DNA of 64,000 bases from NCBI GenBank assembly GCA_944548615.1, contig OX155974.1:3596001-3660000 (forward strand). Reading direction: 5' to 3'. The notes under the pieces were generated by a model that saw only the letters and a program-made list of their open reading frames with translations, was not told the DNA's origin and made no database searches. Shown piece by piece: positions 1 through 9,945 of this stretch. The position numbers and the translations under genes were made by a program. Within the stretch, counting starts at the first letter, position 1. Every line of letters starts with the position of its first letter. Source of the DNA: Micropterix aruncella (lineage: Eukaryota; Arthropoda; Insecta; Lepidoptera; Micropterigidae).

Positions 1-138
1 TTTTATAAATGTAATAAATATTACAAAAAATATTACTATTTTATTGTGAACATGAGTTGCTATAATTTTTTTTTTTAAATCTCCTAAAGTTGGTATAACT
101 GCAGGCAGTCCAGTCTGTCCAAACTAGCCACAGTAATT

Positions 139-1602
139 GAGGGGGTCATATTATTAACAATCCGGGGGCGGTGGGGAGCGGCGCTGCCCCCAGAAGCACT
201 TCTCTATTACCTTGACCCTTCTCCTTTTTCTTCCTCCAAAATATTCCCCTAATATTCTGGTAGGTTTTTAGTCTCTATGTTGTCTTCTGTGAATGCAATT
301 GTGATGTCCCTTCCTTTTTGTTTTTTTTTTGTAGGTACTAACATTAACAGTAGTCATCCTCCCGTCAACAATACATACAAACTGGCACAAAATCACCAGC
401 ACCCTAGCTGCGTGGAATTGCCACAAGGAAAAGAAAGAAGAAGAACAATCCGGCCATCTCACATCGCCCTTCTCACCTGGAAAACCAGATCCGATCCCTG
501 TTCCGCACTGTCAGAGAGAGAGGGGATGAAGTAGTACTCACGTGGATTCCAGGCCACTCAGGAATAGCCGGTAACGAATCGGCGGATATGTTGGCTAATG
601 AGGCCCGCTCCAGGGGAGCCCTCCTCCGTATCAAAATCCCTGCGTCGGACATCCTCCCCCAAATAGAAGAAGAAACGAAGGACTGCTGGAAGAAGAGTTA
701 TCTTTCTTCTTGCAAGTCTAAAGGTCAACATTATTTTCTTATAAATCCCCACCTTCACAACAAACCTTGGTATTATAAAAAACCTTTCAGGCGGAAAGAG
801 ATCTCCACAATTTGCAGAATGCGCATAGGCCACTGCTCAACGCCCGCACACCTATATCGTATAAACGTAATTCCGTCCCCACAGTGTGATTGTGGATTTG
901 ATATCTGCACCGTGGATCACCTCTTCTTTAATTGCCCTCTCCTTAACAACTTTCCTTCGTTCATTCCTAATCTCATTCAATTGAAAATCGAACTCCCTAC
1001 CAAAATCGATATCCTTCTGGCGTCCAATTCCATTAAAATTTATCGAGTCATCGCTAAATTCATTAACCTAAATCATTTAGCCATTTAACCCATATTCCGA
1101 AATGCCTTCTGGGGGTGGCCGCTTCCGTTCGCTGCTCCGGGATCGGACCCGCCTTGTGACGTCAGGCCGATGGAAATGTGGCCCCGTTGTCGAGGTTGGC
1201 TGTGGAAGAAGTCGCTGAATAGGGCGAGTTTTTGGCAGTAACTTGCGGTCAATGGACGACACATTCTCGGTGCGGCCGATGCCGGGGGGGGGGGGGGCTG
1301 CTCTCGGGGGGCGGTGGGGAGCGGCGCTGCCCCCAGAAGCACTTCTCTATTACCCTGACCCTTCTCCTTTTTCTTCCTCCAAAATATTCCCCTAATATTC
1401 TGTTATGTTTTTAGTCTCTATGTTGTCTTCTGTGTATGCAATTGTGATGTCCCTTCCTTTTTGTTTTTTTTTGTAGGTACTAACATTAACAGTAGTCATC
1501 CTCCCGTCAACAATACATACAAACTGGCACAAAATCACCAGCACCCTAGCTGCGTGGAATTGCCACAAGGAAAAGAAAGAAGAGAAGAAGAGGGGTCATA
1601 TT
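139..1602 (+). mobile_element. Composite 5'-truncated LINE insertion carrying two tandem 3' ends
   Basis: Two copies of the same LINE 3' region lie head to tail: 164-447 (3' UTR only) and 448-1589 (RNase H end of the ORF plus 3' UTR). The 3' UTR of about 280 bp is nearly identical between 164-440 and 1305-1585, and both units end in a GAA-rich tail. The pair is flanked by similar direct repeats, GAGGGGGTCATATT at 139-152 and GAGGGGTCATATT at 1590-1602. This suggests that both units arrived in one insertion. A third piece of the same 3' end lies inverted at 24655-24745. Clade is uncertain (I/R1/Jockey-type elements with RNase H). Confidence 0.65.
450..1088 (+). pseudogene. LINE ORF C-terminus: RNase H end plus zinc-binding tail
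   Basis: The frame opens at about 450, inside the junction with the upstream repeat. It shows the RNase H C-terminal motif WIPGHSGIAGNESAD near 540-587, then a Cys/His cluster (CDCG...DHLFFNC, about 882-942) typical of the tail of LINE polyproteins, and stops at 1088. No endonuclease or reverse transcriptase domain is present, so this is a 5'-truncated dead copy. The only ATG (588) falls inside RNase H and is not a true start. The role is inferred from family knowledge: RNase H removes template RNA during retrotransposition. Confidence 0.75.
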
Positions 1603-2334
1603 TTCGAAGATCCGCGAGGTGCGTGCACCAGGAGTGCGGCGTTTTTTTTAAAGTAATGTGAACAAGGTCTCATTTTTCGGTAAGCGTTTAATTCTTTTCG
1701 GGATTCAATTAGATAAACGAGTTTTGTAGTAATGGGGTTTTTTCTTTTGGTCACAGCGTGTTTTTGCCTGTGCCGCCTTTTATATTACAAATGTAAATTC
1801 GACTACACGAATCGGCCACCGTGCCCTGACTTTTTTTCTCGCCTGGATGTCCATTTGAACTGGAAAACGTATCACATGTCACATGTCTGAAGTCTGTACC
1901 ACATGTCTGAAGAGGAGATAGAAGGAGAAACTACCTGCTAATAAAAGGATCTTGTTTTTATAACTTTAAATTTGTAGTTTTATTTTAAAATTGCGAAGGT
2001 TTATTCTCTGTTTTGCCAAATTTAGTGACAAACTAAATCCCTTCCCCGACCCTGTGGTTATTTTTTCATTTTTTGGTTATCACCTAACCTAACATGGTAT
2101 TTTTTTTCTTTTTCCGCGTTTTAGATAAATGCGGTGGCGCTCTAGTTTCCTGTGTTGGTATAACGCGATAGGATCTCTAACCGTACGTTATAACATACAA
2201 ATAAAAGCTACACTACAAACAATTCAGCACAGCTGTAGAACTCTTCCAACTTATAGAAATCATGTGTGGATGCTAATTTTCTTTTTATAACGCTCTCGAA
2301 TATTTTTAACTCCAGAAGTCTAGTTTGGAGAGGG
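1603..2334. other. No gene recognised
   Basis: AT-rich sequence with poly-T runs and one CCTAACCTAA run near 2090. No ORF, splice-consistent exon or known repeat end was recognised. Confidence 0.4.
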
Positions 2335-2958
2335 AGTAAATAAATAAAATACAAACGGAGCTGCCATGAAATTCACCGACCGAAATCGGGCCCATCATAT
2401 AGTGTTATTACACTTCTGGGGGGTGAGCAGTGGATTCCGGACTAACGACCGGCTGTGGTAGGTTTAGGACAGCTGTCTTGCCATATGTGAGCGTTCACCT
2501 TACCACCCATTCACTCCTCCTTCGAAGCCATAGAATTTGAGATGCGGAAATCGCGGTTTTAGATAATTTTTCCAAGGAGTTGATTATTTTCCTGGAGAGA
2601 CCAAGATCTTTAAAAAGGTGAAACAGAGATTTAGCTGGCAGGCCACGAGCGCCAACTTCCACCGCGTGAAGGTGAAAAGTGAAGCCGTTCCGGGTTACGG
2701 CATTTGCGAGATCATGGTATTTATTTAATTTGTACTCGTGGTCTTTTGGGATATTTGATTCCCATGGAACAGTTAATTCTACGATAAGGGCCATCTTCTG
2801 AGATAGAGAGTAAAGAGTTTTATATCTGGACGCAGGGCTGTGCATCCGAGACTTTCAGGGAATTTACTGCTTAGAGACCGAATCGACCTCCATAATCCAA
2901 TCTGTAGCTTTCTCAATTATTGAGAAAGGTTTTGTAGTTAAATGTTTTTTGCCTTTAG
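2335..2958 (-). mobile_element. RLE-type LINE, 3' fragment (copy 1)
   Basis: It matches the C-terminal coding region and 3' UTR of the larger copy at 16884-19343. The fragment encodes the restriction-like endonuclease end (RPD...ELTVPWE pattern) and the downstream KSLFHLFKDLGL block. Relative to the longer copies it lacks 2 nt near 2865, which splits the frame, and it loses the RPD half of the motif. The 3' end on the minus strand reads into a TATTTATT-type tail at about 2335. Its 5' truncation point at 2958 abuts a RepX repeat. Confidence 0.75.
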
Positions 2959-3212
2959 ACCTCGAACTCGTAACCAGTCGAGAGACTGGAGAAATCTGGT
3001 CGCAACTGGAAGTAAGGGCGTGAGTGTAAGCCCGCTGGGTAAAATTCCTGGCTATCTCGCGGATAAGGCGTTGGCGTCTTACGGGCACGTGGCGGAGCTT
3101 GACGGTGGACTGTTTTTGTCCTAAGTCTTCTGCGCTTACTTCACGGGAGGTATAACGATCATTTCGTTAAAACTTCCTGAGGTGACGGGTTCGCCCGTTG
3201 TAGTTAACAGCT
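2959..3212 (+). repeat. RepX repeat, 3' part
   Basis: A diverged copy of the family seen complete at 44645-45290. It shares the block CCTCGAACTCG, then ATCTGGTC, and the terminal GCCCGTTGTAGT. There is no coding capacity. Confidence 0.6.
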
Positions 3213-3725
3213 CTAGTTGAACCAACTGCATGCGGTATTTAAAGCATTATTAGCCTTATGGTTTAGGTCAAGAATATTTTTAAGAAGAAAAAGCTAGTGT
3301 CATCCGCATATAGGATTATATGGACATTTTGGGGTAAGGAATTTATTTTGGGGTAACGAAATATCGTTTCAAGATACCTGCCGCAGGGCTCTCTCAGCAA
3401 TCGAAAAAATAAAGAAATACTACTAGATTTGATCATTGTAATGCTAAGTGTGGAAGAAAAAAGCCTCGGACGCGTAAATTTTCAAGACCAAAATTACATT
3501 AAAAAAATAAAAGAATTTTATACTCAGTTTTTAAGGTTGTTTTTTAAAAAAAACTAATCTAATCTACCGCCAAATAGGTGTTTATGTATTATTTAAAATT
3601 AAAAAGAACTTAACCTACCGAAATGTATCGGTTTGGCGCTTTTTTTGAATGCCTATATCTCGCTTATTTATTGAGACCGAGTAAATATTAAATATTAGCG
3701 TGGTGAATATAGTCTGGTGACGTTA

Positions 3726-4987
3726 CAATACAATACAATACAATCAACTCCTCCAGTAGATAGGCATTCCTACACTTGGATGCGTCACAAAATTAAATGC
3801 TAAAAATTTCATTATTATAAACATAACTATCGTGATAGTTGTCATGGCTGTAATATTATATTCAATATTACCTACATACAAATAATCAAAATATGCTAAT
3901 GTCAGGGAGAATAATATATTAAAATAGAAATGCAAATTCTATGTAGAATAATCAAAAAATATATATTTTATTGCCAATCCAGCAATATGCCTTCGTATTT
4001 TTTTTTAAATTAATTTAATTATATGAAAATTAGAATGTCAGCTATCATAATACCATTATGTTTAAAAGTTTACGCATTTCATTAATCATCAACATGGAAA
4101 ATAAACTCAGAATTTTCAAACTCCCTTATACCATAAATTGGGTTTCTTACCAAATTATGTATAATTATCTTTTTAAATTGGTCCTCTCCAAGGCTTTTCA
4201 TTTGCTCTGGAATCTTATTATAGAAGGACAAATTTTGGTGAATAAAACTGTTTCGCACTTTGCAAAGTCGCTGTCGGTTTATGTGGAGATTGGATTTATT
4301 CCTCGTATCGTGATGATGAAAATCACTATTCACCGGAGCTTCTGTTAGGTGTCTACGAGCGTACATAATATTTTGGTAGATGTAAGAAGAAAATAGAGTC
4401 ATTATTCCTGATTTTACAAATAGCGGCTTACAAGAACTTCTTGGTGAGACTCTATATAAACTGCGTACCGCTCTTTTCAGGAGAAAAATTCATTTTGAGT
4501 TTGGTGCCATTCCAAAACAGTATGCCATACGTTATTAGGGAGTGGAAATATGCAAAATAAACGGATTTAGCTGCTTCAAAACCGCATAAACTTCTTATCT
4601 TTCTAATGGCGAATATGGCACTGCACAATTTTTTACTGAGATCATTTAAGTGATCAGACCATTGTAATTTTTGATCGATTTCTAATCCGAGAAATTTCGT
4701 GGAGGAGACATTTTCTAGTTGGTCAGACCCAAAGTATACGTCTATTTCGTTATAATCAGACGGCCGCAAAGAGAAGCATATTGATTTTGATTTATTTACG
4801 TTAAGTGACAATTTATTAACTTGGAACCATATACTAAGCCTGTCTATTGTTTCTTTTATTCTTTTGGGCCGAAGTGTCTTTATTTTTATCGCTAAAAAGA
4901 AGTGAAGTATCATCGGCAAATAAAATGATTTCATCATCCACGGATTTCAGGCACTCTGGGATGTCATTAATCATCCTCTGGGATGTC
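3726..4987 (-). mobile_element. CR1/L2-like LINE, 5'-truncated
   Basis: The element sits inside MITE M. Its 3' end on the minus strand is a tail of TTGTA-type pentamer repeats (3726-3750), and the 5' end stops within the reverse transcriptase. The stretch 3740-4057 is 3' UTR with no other feature. Confidence 0.7.
4058..4960 (-). pseudogene. CR1/L2-like reverse transcriptase, C-terminal half
   Basis: The fragment begins at the catalytic motif (LFADDTSLLFSD, about 4885-4925) and continues through the palm and thumb (KFLGLEIDQKLQWSDHL; YFAYFHSLITYGILFW). The C-terminal tail is in a second frame at 4082-4402 (FYNKIPEQMKSL). At least two frame changes separate these blocks, one just after the FADD motif and one near 4450. 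The endonuclease domain and the first half of RT are absent, so it is not functional. Confidence 0.75.
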
Positions 4988-5025
4988 ATTAAAAAATCAA
5001 CAATCTAGAAGAGGTTCCTATACTG

Positions 5026-6165
5026 CAATAATACCTTTTTTGAGTTGAAATATTGCATGTCCTAGGTTATTTTGCTTATATTGGTTATATTGCTTTTCAA
5101 TATCCTCGAAAGACTGGAAACGCTGCTCGGAAAAGCCATGGGCCATTGACCGGAACAAATAGTAGTTGGATGGCGCAATATCTCGAGAGTAAGGCGGGTG
5201 AGGTAGGATGTCCCAGCGAAGCATTTCCAGGAAGTTCTTGACCTGCATCGCGATGTGTGGTCGAGCATGGTCATGCTGGAAAATTAACTTGTCGTGCCTT
5301 TTAGCGTATTCCGACCGTTTTATCTTCACAGCATCACTCAAATTTTTGAGCTGAGCTCAAATATTTTGAGTTTCTCCCGGTTTCAGTAGCTCGTAATGAT
5401 GACACCTTTTTGGTCCCACCAAATGCAAAGCATTACCTTGGATTCGTGGATGTCTCTCTTCGTTGTGGCTGTTTAGGTCGATGGAAGTGATTCACCGGGG
5501 TACGAGCTATATTTTTTAAAAGATCCACTTTTCGTCGCCGATGATTATTCGGTGGAGAAAACCTTTTTTTTTGACGGCGAAGGAGCATTTCACAAACCAT
5601 GAAACGTCTTTCGATGTCTCTTAGCTTCAACTCGTAAGGAACCCAATGCCCTTAATTTTGAATGACTCCCATAAATTTTAAACGTCTCAAAACGGTTGAG
5701 GGATGAACATTAAGCACTTCACTTATCTTTTTCAGCGTCAGACTCGAATCTTCATGAAGTATAAACTCTAATTCGGCTTCTTAAAATTTTTGCTCCTGGC
5801 CTGGCGCTCTTTGTCTTGCACGTCGAAATCACCACTTTTGAATCGGAGAAACCAAGTCTCAACAGTCCTTTCTGTTGGAGTAAATTCCCCGTAATCCTCC
5901 AGCAACAATCTATGACATTCTGCGGCAGTTTTCTTAAGATGAAAGCAGAAAAGCATTGCTTCCCGAGAATGAAGTTTTGTCGGCTGAAATGACATCTTCG
6001 AAGCTAACAAAATTACCGTTGTTGACACTTCAACGAAATGACACAGACTGATAATTGAAGCCTAATAATGACGCTTTGACACGAAGTATTTTGAAATTTG
6101 GTAAATGACTAGAAATATAAGTTACGGTATTTCTTAGGAAATCGAAGTTTTCAATGCAAGGTCCT
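5026..6165 (-). pseudogene. Mariner-type transposase remnant
   Basis: The N-terminal helix-turn-helix region is at 5768-6028 (TAAECHRLLLEDYGE...WFLRFKSGDFDVQDKER) and the C-terminal catalytic region at 5018-5341 (HDHARPH; PPYSRDIAPSNYYLF). Frameshifts separate the blocks. In mariner D,D34D transposases the last catalytic Asp lies in the PSD motif; here it reads PSN, so even an intact frame would lack the third acid. The right end (AAGGTCCTAATAA near 6150-6163) resembles mariner termini. The left end abuts the last 35 bp of a MITE M copy, so the true left terminus is unclear. Confidence 0.8.
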
Positions 6166-6377
6166 AATAATTACCACTGTACTTAGATTTATTCAGTTTT
6201 TTAAGTATTATATTTCAATATTGTTGAGATAGCTCATCCTGTGAAAAACATGATAAGAAACTTTGCTGTAGATAAAATTGTTCTTGATAATTTGAATAAA
6301 AATGTAGAATGAAATTTTAGTTTTTTATTCTTTAATTTTAAACTAAAATGCCCTGCATTTACATACATTGTCATGTA

Positions 6378-7041
6378 CAGTAGAGCGTCGATTATCCGAA
6401 CGTCGGTCAACCGAACGACCGCTTAACCGAACTGCTGCGGCCGCAGACTCTGTTAAAAACAGAACTCGATTGCCATGAATGTGATGAAGAAGACGTTCAA
6501 GAATGGATGAGGGTTGATGATGCAGATCCAGGGTACCAAATCATGCAGGACAGCGATATTGTAGACCTCGTGACTGATAATGCTGACGCCGCCAGCACCT
6601 CATCGACTAGTGACTCAGAAAATGAAGATGAAAAAATACCTACACCTTCTGAAGCATTTACATGTCTAGATACTATCTTGCGATGGTTTGAAGCTCGAAA
6701 TGAAAGCGACCAGTATCAGATATCTGTACTGAAAAAAGTGCGGGAATTAGCTGCTCATAAGCGGGTAGGATTGCTTCGAGATACCAAAATTAAGGACTTT
6801 TTTAAGCGTTAATTTGTTCCTCTTCATGTACATTCATGTGTATTACATACACACAATCTATTTTGTTCTGTTCACTGGATTACTACTCACTATTGTAATA
6901 AATAAAAAGAGTTAAAACAGATTACATAGATAATACATATTATTAATTAATACAGTTTTTTATACAGTTCTATTATCCGAATAAATCGATTTTCCGAACA
7001 CCCTTGTCCCTCAATTAGTTCGGATAATCGACGCTCTACTG
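6378..7041 (+). mobile_element. Tigger/pogo-like DNA transposon, deletion derivative
   Basis: Perfect-looking terminal inverted repeats CAGTAGAGCGTCGATTATCC (from 6378) and its complement ending CGCTCTACTG at 7041 are flanked by TA on both sides (6376-6377 and 7042-7043), the target duplication of the Tc1/mariner/pogo group. Length is 664 bp. It keeps only the 3' end of a transposase gene. Confidence 0.9.
6441..6812 (+). pseudogene. Tigger/Jerky-like transposase, C-terminal part
   Basis: An open frame from about 6441 to 6812 encodes an acidic linker (STSDSENEDE) followed by EAFTCLDTILRWFE and ends in DTKIKDFFKR, the tail pattern of Tigger/Jerky (CENP-B-like) transposases. The DNA-binding and DDE catalytic domains are missing because of the internal deletion, so the element depended on a helper for movement. 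Confidence 0.75.
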
Positions 7042-7045
7042 TATT

Positions 7046-7480
7046 TATCTTAATTAAGAATATTTTTAACTTAAAGTAGTTAATTTAAGTTGGATTATCA
7101 CTGGAGTCCACTGGAAGTTAAATTGTTGTTGATTGGACGGCGACTCGGCACCAGAGTGCATACATTCTCAAAAGCGGTAACGAAAATGAATAAATGGAAT
7201 GTCGCTTTGCAATCGGTAAAAAATTTAGAAATGAGAATATCAAATTTCAAATGGGTATAGAGGTACAGAGTTGTGGCTTCACAATAATTCAAATGAGCAA
7301 AACTTAAATATGTTAACATTAATTTAGTTATGTAGTCATTTATTTTTAGACTTACACTCCAGTTTTAATATTCAAGGGCGAATTGGATTCATCTGTAATG
7401 CCCTTGAATACTATTTGAAACTAATAATAATAAATAAATAATAAATGTAACGATAGAATAATCGTAAAAAGTCATAGCTC
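7046..7480 (-). other. Probable 3' UTR/flank of the p53-like gene
   Basis: AT-rich stretch downstream (minus strand) of the last p53-like exon. It contains several AATAAA/TTTATT stretches near 7425-7440 that could act as poly(A) signals. No other gene was seen. Confidence 0.35.
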
Positions 7481-7645
7481 TCATTGAGATTTGTGCAGCA
7501 TGTTTGCGATATTATTAATCGCATTGTCTAACTGCGATTGCTGCAACTGATTATGCAGAGGGTGCAATTTATGAGCATCGCCTCTCATCAATCTCATCGC
7601 AACACGCAGGACACTTTCATAATTTTGTTTACCCAGTACGGTGAT
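7481..7645 (-). CDS. p53: p53-family protein, last exon (tetramerisation-like)
   Basis: A pyrimidine-rich tract and TTACAG acceptor (minus strand, 7646-7650) open a 54-codon exon that stops at 7481. The sequence begins ITVLGKQNYESVLRVAMRL, resembling the p53 tetramerisation strand-helix (compare the G-R/K-E/Q-x-[FY]-E pattern), and continues with a Gln/Asn-rich helix. Position, strand and the upstream exon with a p53 DNA-binding signature support the assignment. How it is spliced to the upstream exon is not resolved. Confidence 0.65.
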   Translation of the reverse strand: MTVLGKQNYESVLRVAMRLMRGDAHKLHPLHNQLQQSQLDNAINNIANMLHKSQ

Positions 7646-7707
7646 CTGTAACAAAAAAAAAAACAATCGGTATGTGAACTTATTAATACTGCACTGTGAT
7701 AAGAAAA

Positions 7708-7924
7708 TTAAAAGCTTGCATTTATATCGTAGGGTGTCAGATCGACGTTTGCGGATTGGAGTGGCTGTGTGGGTGTGTCTACAACAGCAACAGCGTGACC
7801 GACGGCCGCAACATCAACAGCATGAGCGACCATTGAAGGGATAGATTGCTCGTCTTTCGCCATGTCTCGCTTTGGGCAACTGCAAACACGGACTCCGATT
7901 GTTTGCCTTCCGAGGACCTTTGAG
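7708..7924 (-). CDS. p53: p53-family protein, end of DNA-binding domain
   Basis: The acceptor TTCTACAG precedes an exon reading KVLGRQTIGVRVCSCPKRD. This is the final strand and loop-sheet-helix of the p53 DNA-binding domain: the paired cysteines (CxC) and the Arg of the RVC core are kept, and DMAKDEQ follows as in the C-terminal helix. p53 is a sequence-specific transcription factor acting in DNA-damage responses. After this block the frame runs through low-complexity Ala/Val to a stop at 7708. A donor splice site inside 7710-7850 is likely but I cannot choose one. Earlier exons (transactivation and most of the DNA-binding domain) were not found in this window; LINEs occupy 8.4-12.9 kb upstream. 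Confidence 0.75.
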
Positions 7925-8382
7925 CTGTAGAATGTAAAAAATATGAAATTTAGCATTTAATGTCTTCGGTACCACGCCTTCATTGGATGCATCGATTTGT
8001 CTAAAAATTATACTATACGTATCTAGCAGCCCATTAGAGGATTTTTGTTGAAAAAAAATTAGCTCTTCCGGTTTTCCACAGACAGCTCTTCCGGTATATT
8101 ACATGATAGAGTAGTCTCGATAGTTCGAGGTGAACGGGACCAGGACCACCTTACAGTATTGGAAACTAGGACCATCGAAATTTGTGGAAAAAAATAAAAC
8201 GATGTTGAAGACGTCCAGGCGTCAAAATATGAACTTTACTAAAACAAAATTTATTTATTTATTTATTTATTTTCATAACAAATCAACATTACAGTTTCTA
8301 CCAATCCGTTGATATGCAATATACACATAAATATATAAAAAAAATAATAGAATTCTTACAAGTACATACATAACATGTTTAA
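7925..8382. other. Intronic/intergenic; (TTTA)n tail at 8249-8275
   Basis: A run of TTTA units at 8249-8275 looks like the tail of a short minus-strand retroposon fragment. A short open stretch near 8090-8200 (+) was not recognised. No exon could be supported. Confidence 0.3.
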
Positions 8383-9504
8383 ATGGATAAACGTATACAG
8401 GTTGATGCTCTATACACAGATTTTTCTAAGGCATTTGATAAAATAAATCATAACTTACTTTTAAAAAAGTTATGGGCTTTGGGGATTAGGGGTGACTTGT
8501 ATCGCTGGATTTCCTCGTATATCGCATATCGGACTCAAGCGGTAGTTGTTCAGGGTTATCAATCCGAGTTTTCTGAAATTCCTTCAGGGGTACCGCAAGG
8601 CTCCCACTTAGGACCACTTCTTTTCCTTCTATACCTCAACGATATCACCAATTGCATGCTACATTCCAATATAGTCATATATGCGGATGACACGAAGATT
8701 TTTAGTGAGATCCGATCAATTAATGACTGCCTTAATTTGCAGGCGGATATAAACCGCCTTATGAAATATTGTTCAGATAACTGTCTCTTCGTTAACGTAA
8801 GCAAATGTCACATAATCACATATTCCAGAAAAAATACTAATATAATGTTTGACTACAACTTGAATGGCGCTATAGTTGGAAGAGAATCAGCGGTGCGAGA
8901 TCTTGGGATTACACTTGACACGAAAATGCTATTCGCTGAACACATCGATAATATTATTAAAAAAGCATATAAATTACTAGGTTTTATTCTAAGGGTATCA
9001 TCGGTATTCAAATCCACTGACACGCTTAAAACCCTCTATAATTCCTATGTAAGAAGTCAGTTGGAATTTGCATCAGTGGTCTGGAATCCCCAATATTTGA
9101 CTTACATATCGCGGATCGAATCGATACAAAAAAGATTTGTGAAGCGATTAAATTTCACTTCTTTCATTAAGCCCAGTTCCTATGAGGAATCCTTAAAAGC
9201 CCACAATTTAATGTCATTGGAGAGCCGTAGAGTCTTGATCGATGCCGTATTCTTGCATGGGTTGGTAAATAATTCCATCGATGCGAACGCGATTTTGGAG
9301 CGCATTGAATTTTATGTTCCTCCCCGCCCTGTTCGATCGCATCGACTATTCCATCTCCCTGTGGTGAAAACCAACGCATCTCAAAATGCATTTCTATACA
9401 GAGCGTGTCATAGATATAATACAGACTTTTTAAGTGTGGACATATTACACTCATCAAAAACCTCTTATAAGAACTCAATAAAAAAAATTCTAGAATCTAT
9501 CTAG
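8383..9504 (+). pseudogene. LINE reverse transcriptase, 5'-truncated (LINE B)
   Basis: A 373-codon open frame begins inside RT at the block ALYTDFSKAFDKINH. It continues through SGVPQGSHLGPLLF and the catalytic YADD (near 8680-8690) to the thumb and C-terminal tail. Endonuclease, gag-like ORF1 and the N-terminal half of RT are missing, so the ATG at 8383 is not the original start. The family is Jockey/CR1-like without RNase H. Unlike most neighbours the frame is uninterrupted, suggesting a young copy. Confidence 0.8.
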
Positions 9505-9945
9505 ATGATCACAAAACATTTATACATATTATATTTTATTTAATTTAGTTCAAGGACATAATTTTGTCTCAAGTATATTCATTATAATAACTATATATCA
9601 TACCTAAAATTAAATATATAAATATTTATATACATACATAATATATTTTTATCTATTTTGTCTCTCCCTTTCACCTCACTTCCCATCCTGATTCCCCCCA
9701 TTCTCAAGCGGAAACAATATAAAATTATATTGCGTTCATTTTGTATACTTTATATTCGGAATCACATTAATGGATTTTTGTCACTTTTAAATAGGTTTTT
9801 ATTGCATTGTATGTAGTTCTGTTTGGTTCCAGAATAAAATAAAATAAAATAAAAAATAAAATAAATAAGCGTTAAATACAAATACCGGCATTAAGAATAG
9901 AAAAACTTACAAACTTACAGTACATAAGAGTGAAAACAGTTTATA
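9505..9945. other. 3' UTRs of two LINEs meeting tail to tail
   Basis: LINE B (+) has its 3' UTR here, ending in AATAAA-type repeats at 9833-9868. LINE A (-) has its 3' UTR at 9869-9945 and would also end in the same A/T-rich tract on its own strand. The tails therefore coincide. Confidence 0.6.

Larger units (their letters stand above)
3370..5025. mobile_element. MITE family M, copy split by a LINE
   Basis: The left part (about 3370-3725) matches the other M copies, including CTCGCTTATTTATTGAG and GGTGACGTT. The missing right end reappears at 4988-5025 (AAAATCAACAATC...AGAGGTTCCTATACTGCA). In the copy at 42060 these two stretches are contiguous, so the CR1-like LINE at 3726-4987 was inserted into an existing M element. 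The left terminus is degenerate. Confidence 0.65.
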
